From the NCBI GenBank assembly GCA_033398695.1, contig CM065809.1, positions 86,719,644 to 86,783,643 of the forward strand: DNA of 64,000 nt. The letters run 5' to 3'. The stretch is from Orobanche coerulescens. Lineage: Eukaryota; Streptophyta; Magnoliopsida; Lamiales; Orobanchaceae. The translations under genes and the position numbers were made by a program. Shown one piece after another: positions 33,134 through 45,822 of this stretch; the first letter of the stretch is position 1; every line of letters begins with the position of its first letter. The notes under the pieces are model-generated. The model was not told where the DNA came from. It made no database searches and was given only the letters and a program-made list of their open reading frames with translations.

Positions 33134-35522
33134 TTCTACACCACTTAAAATAAGTTTCGTCCTCAAAACTTGCAATCCGTCATACAACAAACAAACATAC
33201 CTTTCAACCCAAAATATCCCAAAACCATCACGACAACGATCAATTATCCAAACGAGCATACTTACAAATACGCAGGTCGACGATCTCCTGAGATACTAGC
33301 AAGCGATCTCACCGCATGAGACTCAATACGCTTACGATCACAATTTCCTGAGTCTCAACAAAATATATCATCTTCGGATGAAACAATCTGCCCGAATCAA
33401 ATCCTGTCCGCCTGATTACATAATCAAGTCCCAATTCCGATAAGACGAATAATACACAATACATCTGCAAAACAACTGCCCAAAACAACGACACGAAAAC
33501 AAAATCCGAACGCTCAGATGATCACCAACAATGATCAACAATCAACCGAATTTATCGACATGATAAATTCCAATATGACCAACCAGAGGTCAAAACACAA
33601 TCGAGAATATCATCAACGTGATAAACTCCAATATTACCAACGAACGATCAACGAAAATCGAGAATACCTTCACACGGTAAACTCCAACACGATCAACACG
33701 AACCACGAAATGTATATACGAAAGAATAACATTCTCAAAACGACAAATCAATCACGATGGTAGATCTCAATAAACATACCCAACTGGCGAACATTTCCCT
33801 CGGCATACGAATAACGAATCGCAAATCGACGAACATATCAATTCATACAAGGAGTGGGAACGACCACTCAATATCCAAAACAACCAGCATGGGGTCACCA
33901 TCCCCAAATTTACACTTACAAAGAAATCATTCAAAGATCACTATGGTAAGATTGCGCTACTACCGCACCAATGGACTCACATAGCACATATGTCCCGGTT
34001 TTACAAAGTCCAAAGTTCCAAAATTACATCCTGCACATGAATCTACAACACGCAGTATATTTCTCTTATCTGATCAATCAACCGATCATCCTTGCATAAC
34101 CAATCTACCATACTAAACTTCGAATCTCTTTTCCTTGTACCATCGATATGATATGCCTGATGCACTAAATGCGTATGTACATCAATCACATTTTTAAAAC
34201 CAATTTGAAATCATATATTCTTGTCACGAAGACAATTTTCGAAAGTTCTTTCAAGAGTTTGAAAACTCAAAACATAAATTTTCGTAAGACCACGAAATCA
34301 ATTTTAAAAATTAAATCGGCTCGCTGGTGCCAAGTTCTCGATAAAAATTCTTTTCGAATAGACATGATTAAATAAAATGGAATTCATGCAAATGCTTGTG
34401 CATATCCATACTCCTGTATACCACTTCGGCTCGTCACCAATATCCACTGATATTCCATCGGAAAACCACACAATAGAGTTCCAAAATCTCAAATATATAG
34501 ACTCTGATAAAAACTCCTTTCCACATACTACTCGCAACGTCAATCCTTAATCCATCCTGGATCGCCTCAAATATGATATGACAAAATATTGAAATAAATC
34601 AACAAATCAAACACAACGAAAGACTTCCCGAGAAGTTCCATTTGAACAAGTAAACCAAAACCTCAAAAGGTAGGAACAAAATAAATAAACGATTGATAGA
34701 GAGTTTTACAAATCTCGGGAGTTTTAGAAAACAGAAAAGCTTTCTTTTGAAACATTTAGGGTTTCAGCCCGTATCTTGTTCCGCATTACAAGAAGTTTAA
34801 AAAGTAGAAAACTCTTTTCGGACAAAGTCCTGAGTTACAAAACTATTTCAAAATCGATTGGGTCTCGGCCCAAAAATCATTTTCCGTAAAACATTCATTT
34901 TGAAAGGTATCATTTTCAAATGATCAAAAGCAGTTCATATATCTCAAAATGAATTAACATGCTACATGTTCTTCTCAACCATGCACAATATTTCTTCCCA
35001 AATGCACAATTCCGTTCCAAAATCTAACCAACATACTGATTTCCAAAATCATAGTTTCTCAAGATCATCAATCTTGTCCCACTCTGACATCTCATACTGT
35101 AACGCATGATATCTGCTGAATCTCAAAACATATCAACTTAGAATGACAATAAATCTCAATGAAATTAAAAAAATCCAAATACTTACAGATCGTGAAGCCG
35201 ACGATTCCCCGTGATACTGGCACATGTCTCGACTCTAGAAAATACTCGACACGGATATTTTCAAAAGACACGTTTTGCCAAATCAGTTCGACTCAAGAAC
35301 ACAATACATCTCATTCCAGAGAATCTCGTTAACACCATTTGGAAGAGTTATAACAAGCCCAGTACGATACTGGCAAATCCGATAACGCACAAGCCTGAGT
35401 GAACAACAAAGACTCACGGCTCTAATATTTGTCAATCGACAACTCGAATGACGCAACAAAAACACGACCCAACTCGACCCAAATGCCTAGGTTTTCTCAA
35501 CCTAAGCTCCGATACCATATTT
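33134..35522 (-). other. Element B internal region, non-coding
   Basis: About 2.4 kb, AT-rich, with no gag, protease, RT or integrase motif in any frame; the longest frames are below 85 codons and look like chance. At the 3' LTR end (33152-33171) it keeps an inverted repeat AAGTTTCG...AAAACTT exactly 18 bases from the LTR, as in A and C. This suggests descent from a coding chromovirus. Confidence 0.8.
35506..35517 (-). promoter_or_regulatory. Primer binding site of B
   Basis: On the minus strand TGGTATCGGAGC, five bases inside the 5' LTR. It is one base off the initiator tRNA-Met complement and the same as in C (51079-51090). Confidence 0.8.
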
Positions 35523-37598
35523 TGTAACACCCCCAGATTTAACCGGAAATATTACAGCGTCGTGGGCCCCGAGATGGAACCCACAAGGCTAAAAGAAATT
35601 TTCGCAAACATTTACAAATGCCCAAGAGGCCAACGACGGTACTATCTTTAACAATTCACAAAGACTTATAAAATCCATTTATCAAAAACCGTCGTAAAAC
35701 TCATTCGAAATCGCAAGACCAAGCAAATTGATACTCAAAAGTTTAGAAAACGATTTCCAAAGTAACCTGATTACTAGATACCAAAAGAGCATTTCAAAAT
35801 ACTCACGCAAAGGGAAAAAGACCAACCATAAAGATACTCTAGCAATGAATACAAGAACCAATCAAGAAACTCAATGCACACAACATGTCCTAGCCAGTAT
35901 CCTCCGGGAAGCTCATCTCTTCACGACCGCTACAAGCTTGATACTCCGAGAACCTAAAAAAAATCCCACGACGGGGTCAGCCATAATATCCAACAATGAT
36001 AACCGTCACATCACATTAATAATAACATACCAATGAGAATACAACATAAGAATACGACCAACGTAATCTTGCCGCCATAACTTTACTTACTCAAGTAATT
36101 CTCATCAGAATAACCATTATCACAATTTCACATCCTGTACTCGATTAACCAATAAACTCGAACATAATATCTGTATTGTACCTCAAACAATACTCAAGAT
36201 CCTCAAACTATCATATCCAACTCACGATACGGAAATCTACCATTTCTGACCAATACGATCCATCGAATAATATCATCAAATCCCAAGACGATAACCGATT
36301 GTCCACCAACGACAAGACCAAAGAAAATATGGAACATACCTCGAGATATGATGTGCCACGATAATAATATCAGTCTAATCCGAGATCAGAACAATGCAAT
36401 ACGGACAAGGTCCTAACACAAGACCTACAAATGCATACTCATATGACAACGTCAATATGCTCAAAAACAATAACAACTATGTATACTCAATGGAAATCCC
36501 ATGATCCAGCGCCCTCAGCATAGATCCCAAGATGATCCTACAAGATCAACACGAGGTGGATAACCAACAATATACATATGCAGAACAATAACACAATACT
36601 GGGTAATCCAACGATCCAGCGCCCTCAGCATAGATCCCCATGATGATCCCGTCGGACCAACGCATGGTGGAAAACCTGTCCAGCGATCCAGCGCCCTCAG
36701 CATAGATCCCATGATGATCCCGTCGAACCAACTCATGGTGGACATTCGATCCAGCGCCCTCAGCATAGATCCTCATAATCCCATCGGATTATTTACACAA
36801 CATAAACAACACAATATGCATACACATATGCAAATCAACACGTTCATCAACATGAACAACATAACATGCACGACAACATGACAATTTACTAGGACGACTT
36901 CATGTTCAACAACATGAAAGAAAGTGTACGAGACCAAAATAAATAACATTAAACCATAATCAATATGGAATACTTGCCCCGAGTCCTTCGGGAGCAACCT
37001 CGATGTCCATTCATCACCGACGATTATCCTCAATGCTCGGCGATCCAAACGTACAATGAACTATAGATACTCATATCCTCGTCTTTACCATAATGTAACC
37101 TCGATACTTGAACATACCAATAACAGAAATAAAGCATATACATTATGGTTTATCTCCCAGAATCGAAAGAACGATATGCGATCCGAATACCCAGAGTTCA
37201 CAATAAAAATCATCGCTATATGCATTATAAACAAAATGAAACTGAAACCATTCATTAAATATTATAACTGAGCAAGTAATAACTTGCCTCGATACCGATA
37301 CCACGAAGCTGCTGCCGAACACATTGCCTTTGTCTACGAGCTCCTCAGACCCGATCAAAAGCAATACAATGGACATACTCGATCACGACCGCAATATCCA
37401 GTTATAATCAACGGTCAATAATCTCAACCTATCGAAGAAATCAAATAACACATATCCGATAACAATCAACAACAGACAAAACTAACCAATCGAACTCAAC
37501 GGTTCAACACAACCTCGAATAAACACAGTTAGAACCAACCAAGTCAAACCATCACGATTTCATAATCAAAACACAAAAATACTGCACTGTCTGCCTAC

Positions 37599-37658
37599 TT
37601 AGCGCACGTTAAACGCATAACGTAGCGTGCGCTAAGTTGTCCCGTTAGCGTGCGCTAA
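37599..37658. repeat. Small TTAGCGTGCGCTAA cluster, B 5' LTR (3 copies)
   Basis: Three motif copies against four in the left LTR; otherwise the flanks match. Confidence 0.85.
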
Positions 37659-38322
37659 TGCTGTACTGTGGCATGCATTCCAAACATCGACTCACATCTT
37701 GCGACTACGAATCCGAATGAAGGGAGACATAAATCTCCATATCTCTTGAAGATATACGACCCCATAATTATCACAATGATCATGTAAATGTCCATATATC
37801 AATAACAACATCAACAATCAAACCGACTCGATAACAAGGATCGTATCATGCTAAATCTGGAATTCAACCTAGTATCCTGATTTATCTCATCTAATTCGAC
37901 CAATATAATTACCAAGATTCAGAAATCCTTCTTAGATCGGGTTAAATGAATCAACATCCTTATGGTATGAAGAATCTTAACTAACATCCGAAACTCTTAT
38001 CAAAATTCCATTGAATCTCATATAACATCATCATATGATTATCCAACATGCTCCTTGCATGAAATCATCCAAGAAAAACGAACCACTAACGAAGGAATAC
38101 GAAGATTACCTGGTTTAGATGAATCAAAAGAAGAACACTAGAACTCCATCCAAAGAATCATGAACAACTTGAAGGACAAGGCTTGAATCCAAGCTCTCAA
38201 TCTAATGTTGTTAAAGATTATCATTATACAGTGTTAGGGAACCTCTAATATATCCCAACTCTCTCTCTCTCTCGACTGAAAGAAGAAAAATGACGAAATG
38301 CTTCTCAGCACCCTTCTGTCCC

Positions 38323-38330
38323 CTTTTATA
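38323..38330 (-). promoter_or_regulatory. TATA box of B 5' LTR
   Basis: TATAAAAG on the minus strand, 10 bases from the first array motif at 38341. This LTR would drive transcription of B leftwards through its interior. Confidence 0.7.
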
Positions 38331-38340
38331 ATATTCATTA

Positions 38341-38989
38341 TTAGCGTGCGCTAACATCTCATGTTTAGCGTGCGCTACCGCCTTAGCGTGCACTAACTGA
38401 CTTTGTTAGCGTGCGCTATCGAAGCCTGAGGCTACCGCCGCTCAGTAAACTAGCTTACGACGTAATGCCCATGCATTAACGCACGTAAAACATCTCGCTT
38501 AGCGTACGCAAGTTATTTACCTTAGCGTGCGCTATCCGAAGTTGACTTGCTACAAGACACACCTACCACTCGTGCCCCCACATGCCGAAAGCATCCGCGA
38601 TTATCGGATTCCTTTGACCGACCGGAATTAGCGTGCGCTAGCAATACGATTTAGCGTGCGCTATCCCTACATGACAAACACCCGTTGACCTTATCTGACA
38701 CGCGCCGCAAGTGGCCGGGTCCACCGCCAAAGCTAAGATTCCATTATTGGCGATCCGATGTTAGCGTGCGCTAACCAACATACGTTAGCGTGCGCTAATC
38801 GAATATAAAAATCAACACGGGTCTACCTGTCGGTCACCTTCCGGAACTAACCCAGCAAGTCGTTACGTACGTTAGGGGTCCTCCTTAGCGTACGTAACCG
38901 AACCTCTTAGCGTACGCTATCAATACTTCGTAGCGTGCGCTACCTGTACCCAGTAGCGTGCGCTACCTGTACCCAGTAGCGTGCGCTAA
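38341..38989. promoter_or_regulatory. Array of TTAGCGTGCGCTAA motifs, B 5' LTR
   Basis: The same array as at 32173-32828 with nearly the same copy order; a few copies differ (for example TTAGCGTGCACTAA and TTACGACGTAA). Confidence 0.85.
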
Positions 38990-39294
38990 TGAACACTTAG
39001 CCATTTTCCGCAAATTCTGTCCAACATCTTGACGTACCAAAAACGAACATGAGACACACTGAACACAAACACTGAATCCAATAATATTCTTATACGATAT
39101 ACTCTATATCGAAAGTACGATAACCTGATACACGATATCCTCAAATGCAACTGTCGACCAGATACGACAATTATACCGATACTGACATCTCAGTCCTTTA
39201 TTTATTTTATCCCTACTGTACAGATTCCACACTGTACAATATAACTCGGATAAAATAATATCAAACAACAGTAGTAGAAATTCCGGATATTACA

Positions 39295-39484
39295 TAAAAG
39301 CTCGTAAAGAGATACATTTTCATGGCAAAAGAAGTTTGAATCATAAAGACTAGTAAATCTTTTACCTTACTCTTCACTTGAGCATGACGTGACGGGGTGT
39401 TGAGTTGACAATCTATTCTTAAATCAGTTTAGAGAATCAAACTAAACTTCTCTTGAAAGAACATAGACTCAGAGCGAACGAACC
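39295..39484 (-). other. Element A leader between PBS and element B
   Basis: 190 bases joining A's PBS to the B insertion point. No gene or element end is seen. Confidence 0.6.
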
Positions 39485-39496
39485 GCTCTGATACCA
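39485..39496 (-). promoter_or_regulatory. Primer binding site of A
   Basis: On the minus strand TGGTATCAGAGC, matching the complement of initiator tRNA-Met, three bases from the LTR end at 39500. It fixes the direction of A and the inner end of its 5' LTR. Confidence 0.9.
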
Positions 39497-41899
39497 TTCT
39501 GTCACGGACCCTTATCCCTAAGGACGGCTCAGCCGGGGCGTGACCCGGGGTAGGAATTCAGAAGCGTGGAAGAAAGGGGGAAACATACATTTCATAAGGC
39601 ATATGGGTGAATTAACATGAATAACCTATCAAGGTATCATGAAGAGGAGTCAGTCCCGTGGGAACGACTTAGAATCCAAAGTAGAATATACAGTCAAACA
39701 TTAGCCTTGAAGTTTAAAAAAAGGCTTCATAGCATATTACAATCAACAAGACATAGAAAGCATAATTATAAAGAGTGTTTGCAGCGGAAAAATATGGTTG
39801 GTTACATATATGAAGATATGTAACCAGGGCTTAACATTGTAATCGTAAACAAAAGACTTCCACTCAACACCCTCCGTCACATCCCTTGCTCAACCTGCAT
39901 ATTTAAAAAGATATACAGGATCGAGTACAACGTACTCCGTGAACATATTGCCAAAACATAAAACATACTTTTGTACTTGTCATCATGCATATAAGCAATA
40001 ACACACGGGGGTTTTAGGAAAAATCCCATGTTTACTAAATCATTTCATTTCATAGCATATATCATTAGATTCACCATATCCATAATTTACGCCGGGGAAG
40101 GTGTCCACCTCCCGCGAACGTTACTCCCCAAGATCGGACACTCCGAAGAGAGCTCACAATCCCGAGTATTGTGTACACTAACCCTGGCCAGCAACCTTTG
40201 TCTAGCTCAGGATCCGATCATTTCATAGGTTGGCAAGCCAACAGTGATAGGTTCATAAGAATCCACATAAAAGTTTTTATGCATCATAATCATTTGAAAT
40301 CATAATTTGCTTGTAAAACATTTCATCAAGATAGAGCCAAGCTCAAATCATTTTCGTATAGAAAGCCCACCTGGACAAGTAATAAACGCAAGCAAAATAA
40401 TTCTCGGCTGTTCCTTACGCTTCAGTCTACTTCTCCACCTTTCATCGGAAACAACTAAGTTTAGCGGTCGATCGAGCTTAACGAAGTCTAACGGACAACG
40501 GACTCGATCTACATGTTTGGACTTTAGAGTTTTGCATTCGGCTTAAGTTTAATAATAAAAGCTATGATTCTCTTAGAGAACCTAACTGACCACATAACAT
40601 ATAAAGATACTAACAACGGTAACCGATACTCGATTCCATTACACATCCCTTGGTTCAAAAAAAACATCATAAAACACTTAATCATAATCATAAAATAATG
40701 TGCATCAAGTCTGGAAAGAATAAGCATTCTGTTAATACACAGTAAGAACTAGATAGTGAATCTTATACAATTGAAAATCCACTGAAGTCTAGTTTCAAAT
40801 ACATTTTACAAATATCAAAAATATGAAACATGGAGAAAGTTATGGCCATTTCCGTGAAGTGTGACGAAACTGCCAACTTCCGACGAAAATGGAAAAAACA
40901 TCATATTAACCTAGAGCTCGTTTCTTGCAACGGAAACCCTAAACATGTAAACTCTAATCATACATATCATACTTATAACACATATAGGAGTCGACATACA
41001 AGCATGCTCCTCGACATTACGAACTCCATTTCAAAATCTTTTCTTTTGCAAAATGACTACTTACTCATTCTTATTTTTCCAACATTAACATTCAAACATC
41101 ATTAACATCAAACAACACACTTAACACACACTCATGTTGATAATCAAAGTCTTGATCCTAACATATAAATGACCTAAACATTACTTTAAAATCCTCAGTA
41201 CATAGCATGCTCCTTAACTACATCAAATATTACCAATACATCTTCCAAGTTTATAAATCTAACTTCATGTTCTTGTTTTCAAATAAATTTTCAAAAGCAT
41301 TTTATAAAAATCTAACAAAAACATATCATGTACTCCTTTCATACCTCATCACAATTATCAAGTCACTTTTGAACATACAACAACATATCAAGAACTAAGC
41401 ATGATTCTTCCTTACTTTCAAAATACCAAACATTTTATAAATATCCCATAAATTCATAGCATCATATCATCATATAACAACATATTGTGTAAGAAAATCA
41501 TAAGAAAAACAACACATGATTAGGTTATGAAACCCTAAAATTTTCGGCCAACATGAAGAAAATCAAGACATGATTACAACTTGTTCTAAACACTTCAAGA
41601 ACCTTAAAATCAACTTAAAAACAACATACAAAATATTATAACATTAAACCTAAACTCTTCATATATTTTCCAAATTTTAAAGTGGTCCAATACCTATTTT
41701 TACTTGGGTATAAATGAAGAGAATGAGGTAACTTACTTGAATATGAACTTGGATTCAAGTTTGGAACACAAAGTGAGCTTCTAACTTGAGTTTTTAATGA
41801 AGAACAATGGTGTTCTTCAATGGGGGGGGGGGGGGCTGAAGTAGAGAAGAAGAGGGAAGAAGATGAAGTGAGGAGGAGAAAGAAAGGGAGGTAATGTCC

Positions 41900-41908
41900 C
41901 TTTATATA
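41900..41908 (-). promoter_or_regulatory. TATA box of A 5' LTR
   Basis: TATATAAAG on the minus strand, about 890 bp from the U3 end, followed by GGA. It is the best core promoter in this LTR; no TTAGCGTGCGCTAA array is present near it, unlike B and C. Confidence 0.65.
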
Positions 41909-42127
41909 CTAGGTTAACCCTAGACGTCGTCATAAACCGGTCGAAGAATATTTTACGTTTCGCTCCTCCACAGATAAAATTAGTCGGGTATTAAATGTAT
42001 GACATATACTTAAATTATCGTATCGCACTTACAGCTTAAAGTCGGAGAAAAGTTTCGCGATTTACGGAACACGAATTATCCGAGAAAACGACTCGACATA
42101 AAATATACCCGAAAACTCAAAAATTAA

Positions 42128-42537
42128 GGCTGTGTTCTGTTTGTATTTCATTTTGTATTTTCATTTTGAAAAATATTTTGTATTTTTCTGTTTTTATTTT
42201 TGTTTTCAAAATTACTGAAAACGCGTTCTGTTAAATTTATATTGCAAAATATTTTTTTGTAATATTAATATTAAATTTATAAATCTTTATTTTAGACTTA
42301 GTTTCAAATTAGGATAATCCAAAAAAAACTCAAAATGCATTTTGAGCATATTGAAGATTTTTTGTTGAAATACACACAAAACGCTCAAAACGAGGTTTTG
42401 GTCATTTTGCGTTTTGTGTACAAATATTTTTTTCATTTTCCAAAATGCATTTTCGAAAATGATAAAAAGAACACGTTTTTAGTGTTTTTGAAAATAAAAA
42501 CAGAAAATGACCTCAAAACAGCAAAGAGAATACACCC
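42128..42537. mobile_element. Foldback MITE in A's 5' LTR
   Basis: About 410 AT-rich bases flanked by TTAA on both sides (42124-42127, 42538-42541). The ends are inverted: GGCTGTGTTCTGTTTG against GGGTGTATTCTCTTTG. Inner parts also fold back, for example the TTTTCTGTTTTTATTTT word on both arms and a GAAAACGCGTTCT/AAAAACGTGTTCT pair. There is no coding capacity. The 3-4 base TTA(A) target suggests a Tourist/PIF-Harbinger type, but the lineage is not certain. Confidence 0.75.
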
Positions 42538-42801
42538 TTAACTTTTGAAAATCGTACTCGTAACGTAAAAGTAGTGTATATAGAAGTCGACGGAATCACG
42601 ATTCTCTCTATCGAAACATAAAAATCAAATTCGGAAGATAAACCCAAGCAGATAACCGAACATCTGATTTCTGAATTTAAAACGTGTAAATAGTTCTAAA
42701 CTTACTCCATTAGTCATAATTTTATTATTTGTGAATGCAAAACTCTAATGTCTCATTTGAGGTCATAATAATTCATGCATATAAAAGATCGGTGCATTAC
42801 A

Positions 42802-43966
42802 CTTACAATGTTTGCAAAGAGAGTTGTTGGACTTTGTTGTTCTTCATCCGGTTGTGAACGTTGGGTGCTTTTGGTTGGCAATACCATTTGAGCTTACAAT
42901 GTTGGACTTTGTTGTTCTTCACCGAGTTGGGGAGCTTACAACCCGGCAAATCTTATGTTATTTTCATTCCATCGGATGTGCTCTTGCATTTTGTTTGTTA
43001 CTCACCCGTAGCCATATCCAGCAAATCATTCCGAATAATATTTTAAGTAACAACACATACAACAGAATTTGACATAGTCATACAATTAATTGAATGATTC
43101 TTGCCCAAAATCTAATATCTTCTGTTATATTAGATGATGTGTTAACTATAAATTTTGGATTTTGAGAGCAATTTGTACTAACAATTTATCATAAATTGAA
43201 ACAAAAAAGAACATAATAACCATTAAAGTGTCTGTTAGTGGCTAAGAGATAACCTTATTTATAAATGAGGTTTGAGGTGTGTTAGATTTTGTTCAATAAT
43301 AGGTGAGGTATGTATTAAGAAGTGGTTAATAAATTGATATTGATAATTCAAACTAATAAAATGTGTTTTTTTATAGTTATCTCGTGAAAATTTAAAGTTA
43401 ATCGTATTTGGCTTGAAGTAGTTATGAGATGAGTAACCCTATAAAATTTCTCGAGATGCATGCTGGCAGGTAATGGAGGAGGACTGTCGTCCTAAAATGT
43501 CTGCGTGGGCTTAAACATGCAGAGCATTTTTTAGAATAGGTGCTTTATGACAATACGCTCTAGAAAAGACTCGTACTGATACAAGTAAAACAATCATCAT
43601 TCTGAAAACTGACAACATGGCACCCATATTTAGTACTTTCAATGTGGGTTGGGGGGCATGTCAACCCACCAAAATCGACCATTTGGCGAGATGGGGTGGG
43701 CCAACCCACCATACTAGCGGGCTGCAAAACCCCCAGCCCAGCCCACCCTAGACTACCCTTTGAAAAGATTAAAAACTTATAATATTCAATTATAATATAT
43801 CAATTATTTATAAATATAAAATCCCTCAAAACTAAATATAAATATAACATTAATAAAATAAGATATAGCAAAAGTTTTGTTAAATTATTTATTATTAAGT
43901 ATCACAAAATTACTGAAATTAATATACAAAAATAAAATAACAATAATTAGACATAATATAAATATA
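42802..43966. other. Flank between A and C; no supported gene
   Basis: Contains a partial direct repeat of about 35 bases (CTTACAATGTT...TTGGACTTTGTTGTTCTTCA at 42802-42860 and 42893-42930), then AT-rich sequence. No frame has a recognisable protein. The last third is the GC-armed repeat listed separately. Confidence 0.6.
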
Positions 43967-43971
43967 TAAAT
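43967..43971. repeat. Left target-site duplication of C (TAAAT)
   Basis: TAAAT directly before TGTAACACC and repeated directly after the right LTR at 53402-53406. Confidence 0.88.
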
Positions 43972-44976
43972 TGTAACACCCCGAGATATTCGGAATAATT
44001 ACAGCGCCGTAAACCCTTTAGATAAGGATTTACAAGGCTAATTTTAAAAGAAGTGTAAAAACAATACAATCGAACAACTGAAGTTCAAATACAGATTTGA
44101 TTCAACCGATCAAATAGTTAATTTATACAACCATATCGAAAGGACATTATTAAAACAGACGTACTCGAGTACTGAACGAAACAAGAAAACAACTCTAGAC
44201 AACAATAACATCAATCACATCACTGAGCCATCTCATCGTCCTGTCGTCTGTGTTGCCTACCCGCTCCTCGACCACCTGAACATCAAAACAATGTCCACCC
44301 CCGAAGGGGTTAGCAAAACAATGCTAGTACAAGTATCATCATACAATAAATCATCAATACATCATAAAACATGCAAACCGGACTTCCGCCACCGGAATCC
44401 AACGATGCGAATCCTCACGATTCCATCAACACAATACATGGTAATCCAAATGATCCAGCGCCCTCAGCATAGATCCCCATGATGATCCCGTCGGACCAAT
44501 GCATGGTGGAAAACCTGTCCAGCGATCCAGCGCCCTCAGCATAGATCCCCATGATGATCCCGTCGGACCAACGCATGGTGGACATTCGATCCAGCGCCCT
44601 CAGCATAGATCCTCATGACCCCCTCGGATCATTTATACCATAATCAAACAATTATGCATACACATATGCATTTCAATATGTTCATCAATATAACAACGAA
44701 TATCACGAGTATTCTCAGAAATACATATCATATTCAACAATATGAATAAAACCACAAGCATGATAAATCGAACTCGACATATGATACTTGCCTCGAAAAT
44801 GGCAAGGGCAAAACACTTCAAAGATCTCGACACACTCGAAGGCCGCCTCCTTCGATCAACGTAACAAGCTCGAACCTTAACAAAAGGAACGATATACAAA
44901 TCATCTTAAGTCGAACGATGGCCTAACAATTCGGTCTACGGTCGAAAAGATCAAAAATAACCAATCTGCTCGATGC

Positions 44977-45162
44977 TTAGCGCGCGCTCGTACTCTACGT
45001 AACGTGCGCTAAGACTGATCAAGCGTCGCTATCGTATAAGACTAGCGTCGCTAGCCACGGTCTGGCGATCTAACTCATTTGGTCTCATAACGTACGCTAT
45101 GTACGTTTGGGCGTTAATCGACCCGATAGCGCACGTTAACTTACACGTGTTAGCGTGCGCTA
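44977..45162. repeat. Small TTAGCGTGCGCTAA cluster, C 3' LTR
   Basis: Several motif copies, some shortened (TAGCGTCGCTA), others as ATAGCGCACGTTAA or TTAGCGTGCGCTAC, downstream of the TATA box as in B. The other LTR has the same cluster at 52093-52279 with different small indels. Confidence 0.75.
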
Positions 45163-45822
45163 CTCTTGCATGGCGAATACCGCGAAAGCTGGGTTGAAGG
45201 GTGGAAAAACTCATGAATTCTACCGTGATAATACAAGTCATCTTCGGGCAAAACATGCTAACAAGGTTTGTGGAAGATTCCATTATCATGAGGTACAAAT
45301 ATACGGATAATCAACTCAACATCATATCCTTTCTACGATCTCCAAGAAATAACCTAAGTTCCATTTGTTCTATGTTCCAAAACACATGATTCCATCGTGT
45401 AAAACGTATCAACTGGGTAGATATCCGATTATTGATCAATACTTGATTTGAACATGCTTAGAGTCCTATAATAAGATGGTTCAAAGGTTCATACGATATA
45501 TAATGCGATACGTCAAAAGTATCCTTCTAACATGTGATGACCGATTATAAACGAATTACTTGTTTATCAAAACATGATTTAAACTTCCTTAGGACATTAC
45601 TAACATTAGTGAAGAATCACCTACCTCAAGGTAGTGAAGAATACGGAGGAAAACGAAGCGATCCAACACCGAAGGCTTGAACACCAAGCTCCAATGATAA
45701 ACGATCTTCAATCTCGAGCTAGGAGGTTGATATGAAGTGTTTAGACGAAGGGAATTATGATCTAAGTGTAAGAGTTCGGGTTATGGGAGGAGAAAAGCTG
45801 AAATCTCGAATAGGATGATGTC

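Larger units (their letters stand above)
29330..39294 (-). mobile_element. Element B: non-coding LTR element with very long LTRs (LARD-like)
   Basis: Two direct repeats of about 3.8 kb (29330-33133 and 35523-39294) flank 2389 bases. They start TGTAACACCCCC (TATAACACCCCC on the left) and end GGATATTACA. A PBS like that of tRNA-Met lies beside the right LTR in minus orientation (35506-35517), so the element reads right to left. Neither LTRs nor interior encode gag or pol. Long LTRs, a short non-coding interior and a real PBS fit the LARD class, which depends on proteins of another element. It sits inside A's leader. I could not see a clean 5-bp target duplication (TCATA left, TAAAA right). Confidence 0.88.
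35523..39294 (-). repeat. Element B 5' LTR
   Basis: About 3.77 kb, starting TGTAACACCCCC and ending GGATATTACA, with the same modules as the left copy: tandem repeat (about 36503-36777), small motif cluster (37599-37658), TATA box (38323-38330) and large array (38341-38989). Differences from the other LTR include several short patches, for example around 38392-38510 and 39217-39240. Confidence 0.9.
1..42801 (-). mobile_element. Element A: Ty3/gypsy chromovirus (Tekay/Del-like), nested host of B, D and a MITE
   Basis: This is one minus-strand LTR retrotransposon whose parts are spread over about 42.8 kb by later insertions. In transcription order it has a 5' LTR (39500-42801), a PBS (39485-39496), a leader with an extra ORF (28066-28812), gag (27015-27617), a zinc knuckle and protease (3323-3944), RT, RNase H, integrase and chromodomain (253-3240), a polypurine tract and the first part of the 3' LTR (1-242). 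The reading frame resumes on the far side of D, and the first 242 bases match 42558-42801. The order PR-RT-RH-INT plus a chromodomain places it in Ty3/gypsy chromoviruses; the long LTR fits Tekay/Del. It is defective through stops and frameshifts. The left target duplication is outside the window; the right one would be 42802-42806 (CTTAC). Confidence 0.9.
39500..42801 (-). repeat. Element A 5' LTR
   Basis: 3.3 kb including a 410-bp MITE. The plus-strand ends are TGTCACGGACC and GCATTACA, so in element sense it runs TGTAATG...CCGTGACA. A TATA box is at 41900-41908. A 14-base G run lies at 41822-41835, just downstream of the likely start of transcription. Short frames inside are chance. Confidence 0.9.

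Noticed and set aside
29325..39299. Target duplication around B
   Set aside because: TCATA and TAAAA do not match; the left LTR start is also mutated, so I do not claim a duplication.
42779..42787. TATA-like TTTTATATG near the outer end of A's LTR
   Set aside because: It is only ~15-20 bases from the LTR edge, too close for a U3 promoter; the box at 41900-41908 is better placed.
42812..43072. Possible small host gene right of element A
   Set aside because: Short frames across a partial local duplication, with no recognisable domain and no codon pattern.
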